A stretch of DNA of 64,000 nt from Agelaius tricolor (lineage: Eukaryota > Chordata > Aves > Passeriformes > Icteridae), in assembly GCA_023055355.1 (NCBI GenBank), contig JALJCS010000016.1, positions 1,116,001 through 1,180,000 on the forward strand. The letters are read 5' to 3'. Shown here piece by piece: positions 10,230-45,974 of the stretch. Positions within the stretch are counted from its first letter, which is position 1; each line of letters starts with the position of its first letter. Both the position numbers and the translations under genes were made by a program. A model generated the notes under the pieces. It had not been told where the DNA came from, did not search any database, and saw nothing but the letters and a program-made list of their open reading frames with translations.

Positions 10230-10480
10230 AATTTTCCCTTGGATTCCATGGGATTTGCTCATTCTGAGCAATTCAATCCCAGTTTTTCCCACATTTCCCC
10301 TGGATTCCCTGATTCTCCGAGGAATTTAATCCCTTTCATTCCCGCTTTTCCCAGGAACCACACTCCATTCCCAAGTTTTCCTTGGATTCCAAAGGATTTG
10401 CTCATCCAGAGGAATTCAATCCCTGTTTTTCACAGCAAACCTCCCCCAATTCCCAACTTTTCCTTGGATTCTACATCAAA
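10230..10480. repeat. Diverged tandem repeat
   Basis: Three imperfect units carrying TTTTCCTTGGATTCC followed by GGATTTGCTCAT and GGAATTCAATCCC, spaced roughly 70-100 bp. Confidence 0.6.
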
Positions 10481-11264
10481 TTTATTCAATTTTTCCATGT
10501 TTTCCACCCATTCTCCCTAAATTCTGAGGGATTATCCCAGAATTCCTTGAACTTTTAACTCATCCTAAATTTTTGGGGCATTTTGCCAAATCCTCCCATT
10601 AATCCAGGCCAATAAAACAGGAAAATCTTGGAATATTCCATTAGAAAAATCAGGAACGTGGCAATTATCCCACAAATTTTTCCATGAAAAAGAAAGTTTA
10701 ATAATAATATTTTAAAAATGGGAATAACACGTTCCAACTAATTTTAGGGAATTTTTGAGCCACCCCAGAGTTTTCCTCCTCATTTTTCACCTTCAAATCA
10801 GCTTTTCCTCGTATTTTTGTCAGATTTTCCCACTTTTTTCCCTGGAATACCGCAAAAATTCTGATTTTAAGGGGTTAAACCACAAATTGGAAATCCTTGT
10901 GGAATCCCAAGGGCGTCTTCCATGCAATTCCTCGATCCCTGGGATTTGTTTGATCCCAAAGTTCCCCATCTGGGAATGTTAAGGGTGGGAATTTGGGGGA
11001 ATTCTGGGAATTTTTCCATTCCCAGCTGTGCAGAGCCGGGAGCTGTTCCTAAGAAAAAGAAGGAATTCTTTGTGTGGGAAAACAAAGGGACATTCAAGGG
11101 ATGAACAAACAATTCCCAGGGATTTTCCATGGGAATTCACCCCAGGAATGCGGGGCAGGAATGGGAGGATTCCTATGGAATTTGGGAGGGAATCCTGGGA
11201 AAAGAAAGGGAAAAGCTGCGATTTCCTGTGGGGAAAAACACAAGGGAAGATCTCACAAATTCCA

Positions 11265-11905
11265 TTAAAAATTCCTGCTAAAAATCAATCCCAAAAATTC
11301 AAAATTCCCAGAAAAATAAAGAAGGAAAAATCCCAGAAATTCCTGGTAAAAATAAATCCCATCAATTCAAAATTCCTGTTAAAATAGCCAAGGGAAAAAA
11401 ACCCCTCAAATTCCTGCAAAAAACTCCAATCCCACAAATTCAAAATTTCTCTTAAAAATAAACAAGGAAAAATCCCACAAATTGAAAATTCCTGGTAAAA
11501 ATTAACAAGGAAAAAACTCCACAAATTCCTGTTAAAAATTAACAATGAAAAATTCTGTAAATTCAGAATTCCTGGTAAAAATGGACAGGACAAATTCCAT
11601 TGAAAATTCCCCTTAAAACCACATCCAAATAATTTCAAAATTCGTGGTAAAATAAACAAGGCAAAATCCCAGGAATCCCATTAAAAATTCCTGGTAAAAA
11701 CACATCCCACGAACTCAAAATTCCTCTTAAAAATAAACAGGAAAAATCCCACAAATTCCTATTTAAAGCACAGAAAAAACCTAAAATTCCTACTAAAAAC
11801 CAATCCCATAAATTCCAAATTCCTGATAAAAACAAACAAGGAAAAAATACCAACAATTCCCATTAAAAACCAACCCCACCAATTCAAACTTCCTATAAAA
11901 ACAAA
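11265..11905. repeat. AT-rich minisatellite
   Basis: Diverged units with AAAATTCCTGGTAAAAAT and ATCCCACAAATTC words repeated over about 640 bp. Unlike the GC-rich arrays elsewhere in the window it is AT-rich and intergenic. Confidence 0.82.
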
Positions 11906-12929
11906 GCAGGAAAAAAAAAAAAACCCCAGGAATGAAAAATCACGGAAGGAAAGTTGTACCATGGAAAAAATAACCCTTCAGGTTTATTCCCAATATTACA
12001 ATTCCCAATTTTTAATTCCCAAACTCTTGGAATACAAAGAAAGACAAGAGCAGCTTTAAATGTGGAATTTTGGCTTGGAACTGGGAATAAATTCCCTCAA
12101 CAATGAAAGAGAAAGGAATTTTCTGCACCTTTAAACAATCAAAATCCATGTTTTTCTTTAGAACAAACAAAGGGAAAAGCAGCTCTGGATTCCCAGAAAT
12201 TCCTTTGAAATCCCAGCTTGTCCCAGCAATTGTTTTTTTTCCAGGAGAAAAGTCCTTTTCCAGTGGTTTTCAGCAGCACCAGGAGCAGAAATTCCATGAA
12301 AAGTTCCTGAAGATTCAGCCCAGGAGCCACCTCTGGACACACCTGGAAAGGAGAAGTTTAAACAGAGCTCCAATCAAATTCTGCCTCATTCCCAAGTCCC
12401 AAACATTTAAAAAAAGTTTGGAATATTAATTCCAATCAAGGGTTTCTCAGCCAATCCCAAACTTCCATCCTAAACCCCTTAAACATCCCAAAAAAGGAAC
12501 ATTTTGCAGTTTTCTTTTGCCAAAATTGGAATTTTTACCTGGAGTTGGATCCAGCTTTTCCTGTCCCATTCCCAGCACAGTTCCTGCTGGTTTTATCCAT
12601 AATCCTGGAATTCTTCCATGCTCACAGCTGGGACTTTGTCTCCATCCTGTCCTGTAAAATACATTGATAAAATCAAGTTTCCCAAGGATTTCCAGCATTC
12701 CCTCGATGCTTTCTAACAGCACTTTGGGATTTTCCAGCCCTGCGTTTTCCAGGAAAAGCAGGAAGGGACAAACAGGGATTTTAGAAGGAATCAAAGCACT
12801 TTTTACCTGAGTTCTGCTCCAGCTGATAGGAACAGTTTGGAAATCCCAAATCACTGGAAAAGAGCAGCTCTGGGCTTGGATGCTCATCCTGCAGCACCTG
12901 GAAAAGGATCCGGGAGCAGGGAATGGTTT

Positions 12930-13180
12930 GGGATGGGAAGGAGCTTCAAGCTCATCCCAGTCCATGGGCTGGGATCATTCCCCCTATCCCAGGATGCTCT
13001 AAACCCACTCTGGACATCCCAGGGATGGAGCTCTGGGAATTCCAGCCCAGCCAGGAAACTCCTTCACAATATCCCACCCCAATCTCCCCTTTCCCAGTCT
13101 GAAGCCATTCCCTGTGTCCTGTCCCTTGTCCCAGTCCCTCTCCAGCTCTCCTGGAGCTCCTTTAGGCCCTGGAAAAGGTT
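12930..13180 (-). mobile_element. CR1 3' fragment
   Basis: On the minus strand it shows the CR1 order: CTAAAGGAGCTCCAGGAGAG, a central GGGATATTGTGAAGG block, GAATTCCCAGAGCTCC, ATCCCTGGGATGTCC and a GAGCTTGAAGCTCC end. No open frame remains. Confidence 0.6.
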
Positions 13181-13264
13181 TTGAGTATTCCTGGATCATT
13201 CCTTTTTCCAGCATTCCCAGCCTAGCTCCATCCCCATTCCCCTGTTCCTGAACTATCCCGTTTT

Positions 13265-13455
13265 CCATCAAAATTCCTGGGATTTGGCTTGGAAAGGACG
13301 TCAAACCCCTCCAGTTCCAACCCCAACACCTTCCCCTATATCCCAGGCTGCTCCAACCCGGCCTTGGGACATTCCAGGGATGGAGCAGCCCCAGCTCCTC
13401 TGGGAATTCCAGCCCAGCCAGGAATTCCTTCCCAAAATCCCATCTCAGTGTGCTC
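13265..13455 (-). mobile_element. CR1 3' fragment, second copy
   Basis: Minus-strand CR1 signature including CCCAGAGGAGCTGGGGCTG, ATCCCTGGAATGTCC and a GACGTCCTTTCCAAGCC end. It neighbours the previous fragment and is a separate insertion or a duplicate. Confidence 0.6.
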
Positions 13456-13559
13456 TCATCTAGCCTAATTCCATCCCCCTTACCCTGGCACTCCAAGGAA
13501 AAAAAACTCTCCCCATTTTTCCTGGGAACTGAAAGATTCCCGAGTTTGTCTCTGCTCCA

Positions 13560-14470
13560 CCCCAGCACAGCCGGGCCCCGCTGCCCCTCAGGGACCATCC
13601 CGGGGAGATCCTCCCGCCCTTCCCTTCCCGGAGGCCCCAACCCTCCCGTTCCCCTCCGGAGCCGCTCCCAGCCCTCTGAGGGCGGCCCGGCCGCTCCCCG
13701 TCCCCTCAGCGCCGGACCCGCCCCGCCGGGTCCCGTCCCGGGGGGACCCTCCCGGTATTCCGGGCACGGGCAGCGCCTCCCGCTCCCCTCCGGAGCCGCT
13801 CCCAGCCGGCCGAGGCGGCCCCGGCCGCGGGAAGCCGCGTGAGGGCGGCCCGGCCGCTCCCCCTGCCCTCAGCAGCGCCGCCGCCCCTCCCTCGCCCGCT
13901 CGCTCCGCCCGCCGCTCGCGCTCCGCCCGCCCCCCGCCGCCGGGGCCCGCGCCATTGCCCGCGCCATTCCCGTGCCTCGCTCCGCACCTTTCCCTCCCTC
14001 CTGGCTGCGCGCCCCTGGCCGGGCGGCTCCGGTTTGGCCGCCGCTCCCCGCCCCGGCGCCTCCCCCAGGCTCGGGCGGGCGCAGGGCGCAGCGCGCACCG
14101 TGCCCGGCGCGGCGGAGCCGCGGCCGCTCCGTCCCCATCAGGCGGCAGCGCGGAATGAGCCTGGGCTCGGCGCCGGGCTGTCCCCCTGCCCGGCACAGCC
14201 GCTCCCCCATTGGCTTCCGCCGCGCCTCGCGCTGCTGATTGGCTGAGACGCGGCAGCGGCGCGCTCCGGTTGGCCGATCGCGCCGTCAATCCCGGCGGAG
14301 CCCCCAGAGCGCCCGCCCCCGCGGTTATCAGGTTAGTGCGCGCCGCGGTGCTGCGCTCGGGCTTCCGAGCGGCGCTGGGCGAGCCCGAGTCCCTCCGCGC
14401 CCCGCGATCGGGGGGCTCTGCACGGGGTCACTGCGCCAGCCGAGCCGCGCACCCTCCGCGCCTCCCGCCA
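13560..14470 (+). promoter_or_regulatory. ANP32A: CpG island and promoter of ANP32A
   Basis: Very GC-rich and CpG-dense sequence just upstream of the ANP32A start codon. Reverse CCAAT boxes (ATTGG) are visible at 14209-14213 and 14236-14240, with a further TTGGCCGATC near 14270. No TATA box is seen, as is usual for a housekeeping gene. Transcription probably starts between about 14,240 and 14,400. Confidence 0.75.
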
Positions 14471-14479
14471 GCCACGGAC

Positions 14480-26133
<11,654 letters not shown>

Positions 26134-26341
26134 GCAGCTTTTCCCTGGAAAAAATTCCCTCTTGTGATTTGACTGTTTTTATCCCGGAATTCCCCCTTTT
26201 CCCACTCCCGACCCTTTGGATTTCCTTTTCTTTTCCTGTTTTTTTTTGTTTTGGTTTTTTTTTTTTTTTTTTGTTTTTTTTTTTTTTCCGGATTGTAACG
26301 TTGCTGTGGGAACCGAGCGGGAGCAGCGAGGGTGGGAAGGG

Positions 26342-26347
26342 AATAAA
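26342..26347 (+). terminator. ANP32A: ANP32A poly(A) signal
   Basis: AATAAA about 210 nt after the stop codon, giving a short 3' UTR with long T-tracts at about 26,226-26,289. A further AATAAA at 27343-27348 could serve a longer 3' UTR. Confidence 0.75.
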
Positions 26348-27911
26348 ATCCTATTTTTACTGCCGCTCCTCCTCCGATTCTTTGGGAATTTTTTCCTTGG
26401 ATCCTTTTCCTTGAATCCCTGGAACTGCGAGAGTTGAGTAGGAACCGAGTTGGGAATTCTCGGAGCAGAGCTTGGACATCTCGGAAGCAAAACAAGGAGA
26501 GAACCGACTTGAAATCCATGGATGAGCCGGGATTTTCCCACCTCTGCCATTCCCAAATCCACGTTTTTTTTGGGAATGGCAGCCGGGCCTCCTCCCTGGG
26601 GTGGCAATGGTGCCTTGCTCCATGGGGGTTTTTTTGGGAATACTGCCATTTCCAGCCCCTTTTCCCAACTTTGGGAATTCCCTCTTTGTAAATAGTGATC
26701 AAACATTGATTTTTTTGGGAATGTTGGATTTTTTGGGATGGGTTCAGAGCTGGTGACTTTGCGATCCCTGTGTGTTGTGTGTTCTCAGTTTTCCTTTAAT
26801 TTGGGAGGGAATTTTAGGTTTTTTAGGAAGTTTTTTTTTATTTTGGGGGTTTTTAGGGGAATTTTTGGGGATTTTCATGGCTCCAGTGCAGCCAAATCCC
26901 TGGAAATGGCAGGCATGAAAAAAAAAAATGGGGATCCCTACAAAAAATATCCCAAATTCCCAAATTTCCCGACCTTGGAAATAAACCAACTCCTCCCCTG
27001 TTTCCCAATCAGCTCCTTCTGGAATTTCTGCCCCAATCCAGGAAAAAAACACTTGGAAAATCCCAATTTTTTCACCTAGAAAGCCAGGAATTCCAGGAGA
27101 AATGCCTGAAATTCCATGGAAATTCCTGAAAATTGTATTTTCTTACCTTGTGGGAGGCAAAAAACAAGGGAAATCCTTGGGGAATGTACAGATCCTGCGG
27201 GAAAAATCCCTTTGGAAGTGACTTGGATTTCCTAGGAAAGCTTCCGTGTGTAGAAATCCAGCGGCTCCAGGTTTTTTTGGGAATTTGGGGGCCCGGCAGA
27301 GCCACCTTTGGAGTTTTTGTCTGTTTGGCTTTGAGGAATTTCAATAAAGCTTTTGATACAAATCCGGCCTCTGGAATTCTTTCTGGGAAAATAAGGATTA
27401 GCACCCCTGGAAAAGTGGGGGTTCCCACATCTTTTTTAGTACCCTAAAAAGAAGGAATTGCAGCTCTAGAAAAATGGGAATTCCCGGTGTTTTCAGCCCC
27501 TTCGGCTCCCTAAAATCCTTTGCATGAAGCCCAGGGAGAGGCTGGGGAGCTCCTGGAATGTTTTCCCTCGGGAATGGGGGGTTCTGGGGGGGTTATCCCA
27601 GGAAAACTGGAGCCTTTCTCCTGGGAAATCCTCTCCCAGCTTTGCCAGGCTGGGAAGAAGGAGCCCCTGGATCCCAGGTAAGAGGCAGCGCTCCGTGCTT
27701 CCCTCCCTCCGGAATGAGCTGGATGCTGGAAGCGTTGGGATGAGCTGGGAATGCTGGAAGGAGGATCCATGCTGGATTCCGGGATCCATCTTTGGCTTCT
27801 CCCCCCCTCCCTGGTCCGGGGGAGCGCACCCAGGAATTTTCCTTGGGATCGCCCCCAGCCCCTGGGTGGAGAAGGAGAGACGGGAACGCGGTTCTGGTGT
27901 TCTGAAAAGAT

Positions 27912-27917
27912 TTTATT
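27912..27917 (-). terminator. CORO2B: Candidate CORO2B poly(A) signal
   Basis: AATAAA on the minus strand, 0.94 kb downstream of the CORO2B stop codon. Confidence 0.55.
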
Positions 27918-28224
27918 CCATCACTATCCCGTGGGAGCATAAATAAATCAGGAATGACAGCACATGGAACGCAGCAGGGAACGCAGGACACGGACGGGAC
28001 AGACCCGCGCTGGGAACTTCAGCAGCTCGGACTGAGTGGGAATTGGGATCTCCAGGAAAAACCAATGGGATTTGGTGTCATTCCCTGTGCTCCAGGCAAA
28101 TCCCGTCAGTCCTGGGATTGTCCAAAGTGCTGAGCCTGGCAAGCTCCAGGTGCGTCCCTTGGGATCCATCCTCAGGATCCACCCCTTGGGCTCCATCCAT
28201 GGGGCAGCACCCCCAGGAATATCC

Positions 28225-28500
28225 CGGGATCCCACCACGGGAAGGATCCCGAATTTCCACCATGGGAAAGGATCCTGGGACAGATCCCAGTCTCCGGCTG
28301 CAGGAAGAATTCCAGGTTCCCACTACAGGAAGGATCCCAAGTTACAATGATGGGAAGGATCCCATCCTGCTCCCATGGGAAGGATCCCAGGCTCCCACCA
28401 TGGGAATGATCCCAGTTTCCCACCACAGCAAGGATCCCGTCCTGCTCCCATGGGAATGATTCCAGTTTCCCAGCACGGGAAGGATCCCGGATTCCCACAC
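28225..28500. repeat. Minisatellite in CORO2B 3' UTR
   Basis: Diverged units of about 26-30 bp with GGGAAGGATCCC and CCACCATGGGAA words. If the poly(A) signal at 27.91 kb is right, it is transcribed in the 3' UTR. Confidence 0.75.
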
Positions 28501-28854
28501 GGAAACCCCCTTTGACGATCAAGCCCTTCCCACTTCCCGCCCCTTTTCCAGTTCCGCTCCCACTGTCACATTTTTTGCATAGGAAAAAAAATTAATAGCA
28601 AGGAAGCGTCGCGCTTTCCCGGGAATCTGCCCCGGGCTGGCTCATCCCAACGGACAGGACATGGCTCCGACTTACTGGGAGCCTCCAGGCTTTCCCAGGA
28701 ATCAGGTTAGAGCGGGATTAGTGCCAGACAAGACACGCAGGACGTGATTCCAGGCTCTCGGCAGCCGCAGACTCCGGAATTGTGTTCTGGGTGAGTGGAT
28801 CCAAGGAATTCAGGAGTAGAAACAAAGGAATTTCTTTAGAAAACATCCCTGGAG

Positions 28855-40546
<11,692 letters not shown>

Positions 40547-40564
40547 CCCCTGCCGGAAAAATGC

Positions 40565-41130
40565 AGGGATCGGCATTCCCAAAAAAAAATAAAACCCCCC
40601 CGCGCTCCTGGCTGTCCTCGTGGGCATGGAAGCGCCGGGATGGGCCAAATTCCAACGTGAGCATTCCCGAAAAATTTAAAGCATCCCGCGGAGAAGGAAT
40701 AGTTCCTAACAGGCTGAAAAAGAAAGCTCAGCATTCCCAAAACAACCATTCCCAAAACAACCATTCCCAAAACAACCATTCCTGGTTGCTCTCCTGTTTT
40801 TACCATGGACATGGGATCATCGGGACGGGCCCATTCCAACAGGAGCATTCCCAAAAAATCGAAAGCGTTCTCCCGGTGCTGGAATGGCTCCCAAAAGGCT
40901 CAGAAAGAAAGCTCAGCACTCCCAAAAAAACCCCATTCCCATAAAACCATTCCTGGTTGCTCTCCTGTTTTTACCATGCACGTGGAAGCATCGGGATGGG
41001 CCCATTCCAACATGAACATTCCCAAAAAAACCTATGGCACCCAAAAAACCCCAGTGCTGGAAGGGTTCCCAAAGGCTCAGAAAGCCACAGAATTCCAGCT
41101 GCTCCCCTTTGGAGCGGGAATGCTCATCCA
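40565..41130. repeat. Long-unit tandem repeat upstream of CORO2B core exon 1
   Basis: Three diverged units of about 180 bp sharing ATTCCTGGTTGCTCTCCTGT, TTTTACCATG, GGGCCCATTCCAACA and GGCTCAGAAAGAAAGCTCAG, plus a short array of ATTCCCAAAACAACC. Confidence 0.8.
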
Positions 41131-41384
41131 GGACACGCCTGGGTGCACATGACAAAGGAATTCCGGCTTGGAATGTGATGGCTTGGAAATGGATGGCGGG
41201 AGAGCGGGAATTGGGGCGGGAGGGGGACGGAGGGAGCATTGGGAATATTCTGCGTTTCCTGTAGGTTTCCGTGCATGGAGCAGCCCGGGATCCAGCAGGG
41301 ATCCCAAGGATCCACGAGCTGATCCTGGTGGAAAAGGACCCAGGAGTGAATCCCCAAAGAACTCAAGAGTAAATCCCCAGCACT

Positions 41385-41595
41385 GCCCTCATTCCCTGGG
41401 AATAGCAATGCCTGGAAAACACGGGAAAGAACCCAGGAGTAAAATTCCGTCGGCTTTGCCTTCATTCCCTGGGAATAGCAATGCCTGGAAAACAGGGGAA
41501 AGATCCCAGGAGTAAAATTCCGTCGGCTTTGCCCTCATTCCCTGGGAATAGCAATGCCTGGAAAACAGGGAAAAGAACCCAGGAACAACCCCCCG
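41385..41595. repeat. 73-bp tandem repeat, three copies
   Basis: Near-identical units with TTCCCTGGGAATAGCAATGC, CTGGAAAACA and AGTAAAATTCCGTCGGC; high identity suggests recent expansion. Confidence 0.9.
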
Positions 41596-43263
41596 GTTGT
41601 ACTTGGACATTTTCCCGCTTTTCTGGCAGCTCCGGCCTTTCCCGGAGCAGCAGCAGGAGCAGCTCTTGTCTCCATGTGCTTGGCTTTTCAAAGGATCCTT
41701 TCATCCCTCGGGAGTCTTGGAAACAGCGGGAGCAAGGGAAAAATCGGGAAAGGAGCTGTGGCCACAACAACAGGCACAGCCCCGGCCCTAATCCTGAAAA
41801 AACCTGGATATCCTAAAAATAGCTCCCGGTAATCCGCCCCGAGCGTCCGAGCTCACGGGGAAATTAATTCCTGCCTTCACCTGGAATTTTTGGGAGGAAA
41901 AATTCCTCCCTTCCAGACTTTTTTTTCCCCTTGGAATTGTGCCCGTGCCCTTTTGTGTTGTCACCATGGCATTTCCCATGTCCTGAGGATTTTTAATGGG
42001 AATAAAGAGATCTTCCCTCGTTCTTCCAACGGATTTGGTTTTGAGTAGCAGGGGGGAAAAAAAGGAGGGATTCGCTTGGAAAAATCACTGGGAAAAGGAA
42101 ATCCAACAGAAAAAACTCTGGGGTTTTCAGGAAGGGGATTCAGGAGACAGAGCCTCTCCCAAATCCTGTTATTCCCAGTTTTCCTGCCTCTCTCCTGGCA
42201 CAGAGGTCGTGACAAAAATTCCCTGTCCGGGATCTTCTGGATAAAATCAAGGCTGAGTTTTGTAGGAATTTGGGGATATGCAGAAATCCCAAATCCAAGC
42301 TGATCCCAGCCTCGGGTGTGGGGTTGTTTTCCCTCCCTCCCTCCGCATCCGGAGCATCCCTGGAAGTTTTTTTCCCATGGGAAAGGTCAGGAATGCTGGA
42401 GTTTGACATTTCCAGCATCAATGGCTCATTAAGGCTGGGCACAAACAGGAGCCGCTTTTCCAGAGGAAAATCAAGGATCTGGAATCCCCAGGAAGGAGCT
42501 GGAGCTGCCCAATCCCACCCCATGGACATCCTTCAATTCTTTTGTGCAGAAAATGGGGGGAAAAAAGTTAAAATCTGGAATTTTTTTAGGGAAAAATCCC
42601 CTCTGGACTCGCTGCTGTGCCACATTCCTGGGGGTATTCCTGGAATAGACCCGTGATCCCAAATTTCTGGTGGATTCCACGCGGAATCTGCACCTGGGAG
42701 CATCAGGGCTGAAGGGTTTGGGAGCCTCAGGGATTAAATCCCAAAGGATTTGGTCTGTCTGGGAATGGATTTGGGGAAATCCCAGATCCCGCCCAGCCGG
42801 AGCAAGGGGATATTTTGGGGTTGATATCCTGGAAATTTTGGGGGATTGAAATCCAGGCTGGAAAACCTCAGAACAGACTGGGAGAGCCCCTCCAAAGCCA
42901 CCTCCCCATCCCAATCCAGGAATTTTTCCCACTGGGAGGGGAAAACTCAGGAGCAGGAGCTGACCCGGAATTCCCAAGCCAGCCCAGCCGTGGGGCTGGA
43001 ATTCCTGATCCAACCTCACTGCAGGGCTGGAATTCCCACTCTGACCTTGCCATGGGTTTGGAATTCCCAGTCCCACCTCACCACAGGATCGATGCTCCAT
43101 CCCAAAGAAATTCGGGATGTGGGGTGGGAATGCCAGGAATTCCCTTCATTCTGAGGGATCTCCGGGGCGGAGCCGGCCCCTGGGGGGCTCTGGGCTGGCT
43201 CAGGATGAGTTTTCCATGGATTTTGTCGCAGCCAGGTGGGAATTCCCGGCCCGGGACACTCAC

Positions 43264-43311
43264 CAGGCCGCGCTTGCTCCCCAGCACCTCAGACTTGTGC
43301 AGGTCCCTCAT
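43264..43311 (-). CDS. CORO2B: Candidate upstream CORO2B exon with alternative start
   Basis: Reads MRDLHKSEVLGSKRGL and joins in frame, through a GGG codon, to MSWRPQYR of core exon 1. A good acceptor (CTCTGCACAG, possibly used at the next AG) precedes it and donor CTG|GTGAGT follows. The peptide looks protein-like, but I cannot confirm it from the family by memory. It could be an alternative first coding exon or a 5' UTR exon. Confidence 0.45.
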
Positions 43312-43564
43312 GGAGCTCTGTGCAGAGAGGGAAAGGAAAAAATTCCATTCATTTCCCAGGAATTCCAGGGAAAACGCCCCAACCCTTCCTGGCGCTCAAG
43401 AGGGCCGGGATCCGACCCCCAGCAGGGAATTTTTGGTGGTTCCAATCCCGTTTCCTCCTCCCACTTTTGGGGAATTCCACGCGGCAGCCAAAGTCCTTCT
43501 GGAGGACGAAGGAATTCCATAAAAATAATGGATTTATGGTTGAAAAAAAGCAGGATTATGGGAT

Positions 43565-43720
43565 TTGGGAAGGAATTCTTCCCTAGGGAAGTGGGGAGGG
43601 GCCGGGCTGGAATTCCCGGGAAAGCCGGGGCTGGCCCTGGATCCTTGGGATGTTCAAGGTGGGGCTGGATGGGGCTTGGAGCAGCCTGGGGCAGCGACAG
43701 AATCCATGGAATGGAGGAGG
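43565..43720 (+). mobile_element. CR1 3' fragment
   Basis: Plus-strand CR1 words: GGGAAGGAATTCTTCCCT, GGGGAGGGGCCGGGCTGG, AATTCCCGG and GGGGCTTGGAGCAGCCTGGG. Confidence 0.6.
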
Positions 43721-44244
43721 TGGGGCAATTCCGGCTGGGAATCTCCCAGCTGAGGTTTTTCCAGCCTAGGGTTTCCCCGGAGTCCAACTTTTCAAGGATT
43801 TCAACTTCCTAGAAATCCTGGGAACGGCCTCTCCTCTTCCCAAACACTGGGAAAAAGCTCCAAGTGAGTCCGGACAGAGCTGAGCTATTCCCAGGAATCC
43901 TCATCCCTCCTGGAACCTGGAGCTGCTTCCCAAGTTTCCACGGGTCTCATGGAATTCTTGGAAAGGTGCAAAAGCCACCCCTGGCACCCTCAGGGAGCCG
44001 AGTTTGGATCATTTTCCATCTGGGAAAACTCCCGGAGGAGGAAAACCAAACTTTCCCAGGCCCCACGTGCCGAGAACAATCCCAAAATTCCTCCTCCGGC
44101 AAAAATTCCGGAAGCAAGCCCAGTTGTCCTCCCACTCTGTTTTCCCAGTCCTTCCCACCTCAGGAAGCTCCGGATGGAGAACAAAACATTCCCAGCCCCC
44201 GGAGCTGCCCTGGGGCACCACCCCCGGGAATTTTCCCTCCTCCA

Positions 44245-44380
44245 GCTCCTTGGAATTCCATTTTCTTGAGGGGAAAACACATCCCAGGCTTTTTCCTGAC
44301 TTTTTGGGAAGTTGGAGAGGGGGGAAATGTCGCTTTTCCCATTGGAATGAGCCAGGGATTCATCCATCAGAATTACTTCA
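44245..44380. repeat. Dispersed repeat, copy A
   Basis: Shares ordered blocks with 46,390-46,540: TTGGAATTCCATTT, TTGAGGGGAAAA, CAGGCTTTTTCCT-like, GGGAAGT, TTTTCCCATTGGAATGAGC and CATCCATCAGAATT. Not assigned to a known family. Confidence 0.6.
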
Positions 44381-45668
44381 CATCCCGTCACAAATCCCTG
44401 GATCCAACAGGATTTTCCAGCCAGGATCCAGCAGTTTGGATCTGTCCCAGGAAAAGGCTCCGGTGGGAAGATCTCATCAATCCAACCTTTCCTAAAGGAA
44501 GCTTTTTAATGGGAAAATGGGGAAAAGCCACTTTAAAGCGGGAATTAAAAGGATGGAATTGTCACGGAAAAGGGACCCCACAGGGAAAAAATTCCTTAGG
44601 GAGGTGCCAGGTGGGAAAGGATCAAAAAACTGCTGGAAAAAAATCCACCGGGAGCAGAAACGTTGGGATAGCCTGGAAAAAATCCCTTCCCAAGCCCCAG
44701 CTCTGCACGGGACAGGGAGATTTATTTATCCTAGGAAATTTCTTTTTCCTGGGATTTTTCCAAAGCCCTGGGAAGCAGCTCTGACAGCTCTCCCTTTCCG
44801 CGTAAAAAATTCCAAATATTCCCAGGAATGAGCACCCTGGGGTGGCTCCAAACCCGGAACCCCCAAAGGATTTTTTTTTTTTTTGGGAAGTTTCTCCCAG
44901 GCTTTTCCAGCAGAAATCAAGGAGCGGCCAAATCCACCAACAAGAGAGGAAGGAAAACAGGCAGGATCCAGTCAGTATTCCAGGCTGCACATTCCCGTTT
45001 CCCAGGAAGCGCCGGGGGAGGCTGAAGGTCACGGGATGGCACCGACCCCCCTTCCCAACCCTCGGGAATCCCGGACAAGCCTTTCCTTGTGCTCCGGCTC
45101 CCGGCATGAGCGGAACCCTCCGGAGGCAGGCGAGGGAGCCTTGTTCTCCTTTTTCCCTTGTTTTCCTTGTTTTCCTTGTTCTCCTCGTTATTCTGGGAGC
45201 GGCCGCGATGTCCCTCCCCTGCCCCGGGATGTGCCTCAAATCCCACTTTTTCCCAGGTTTTCCTTGGATTTTTTTTGGGAATCGGGGTTCCCTGCTCTTC
45301 ACCCAAGGCTCTCTTTTCCAGAAGTTGGGATGATCCCATCGGGAGCTGGGATCCCTCTGGATGAACTTGCATGGAATTCTCACCCCGGGCCAATTTTTCC
45401 ACCCATTTTGCATCATTTCCTTAATTAATTCCCTTCATCCTCATTCCCACAAACACTGAACATTCCAGGGATTTGATCCTTAGAGAATTTTTGGGATAAG
45501 GGGTCAAGTTCTGGTAGGAAATCCATGGAAGCTGCCGCTGCAATCCTACGGATAAAAAACCACTGAAGCCCATTCCCAGCTTCCAGAGGAGGAATTTGGG
45601 ATGGGATGGGAGATTCCCACTGAATCCCGGGGGTTCCCATCCCTCTCCAGGTCCCTCGGGATCCTCAC

Positions 45669-45756
45669 CTGCCCTGCTCGGCCCCGCGCTGCTCGGGCGC
45701 CTCCGGATCGCCCAGGATGGACACGGAGCTCAGGGAATCAGGGCTGCTCCGGGAGC
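45669..45756 (-). CDS. CORO2B: Candidate further upstream CORO2B exon
   Basis: Open only in the frame GSRSSPDSLSSVSILGDPEA and on to EQRGAEQG, which continues in frame into the 43.3-kb exon if its inner AG (exon from 43315) is used. Acceptor TTTCCAG and donor GTGAGG are good. It needs an upstream exon ending in phase 1, which I did not find. Confidence 0.35.
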
Positions 45757-45974
45757 CTGGAAAAGAAGGAAACCCTTTGGATCCCAGCTTCCAACTGGGA
45801 TCGATCCCGAACCGCAGCGCTGCCGAAACTGGGAGACGGGGATAACGATCTGGAGGATTTTGGGATGAACTCCAGTCCCTGGCGGCATTCCAAGGGTTGG
45901 GATCCACGGGGATCCAGCATCGCCATGGGCCGCGCTTTGCCAAGTAGCATCCCTGGAAATCGTGGAATCCTGGA

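Larger units (their letters stand above)
8946..13555. other. Intergenic region between NOX5 and ANP32A starts
   Basis: No supported gene. The open frames seen are short and unlike any family. It holds a diverged tandem repeat (about 10,230-10,480), an AT-rich minisatellite (about 11,270-11,900) and two CR1 fragments. In mammals the sperm gene SPESP1 lies in this interval; nothing like it was seen. The NOX5 promoter should lie in the first kilobase, but no clear core element was recognised. Confidence 0.6.
26134..28854. other. Tail-to-tail interval between ANP32A and CORO2B
   Basis: Contains the ANP32A 3' UTR (T-rich), spacer with no supported gene, and the CORO2B 3' UTR with a minisatellite. 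Predicted poly(A) signals of the two convergent genes are 1.6 kb apart. Confidence 0.7.

Noticed and set aside
28600..28854. Additional CORO2B coding exon after the coiled coil
   Set aside because: The TGA at 28857-28855 follows a C terminus typical of CORO2B (NSPKN), so sequence after it is 3' UTR.
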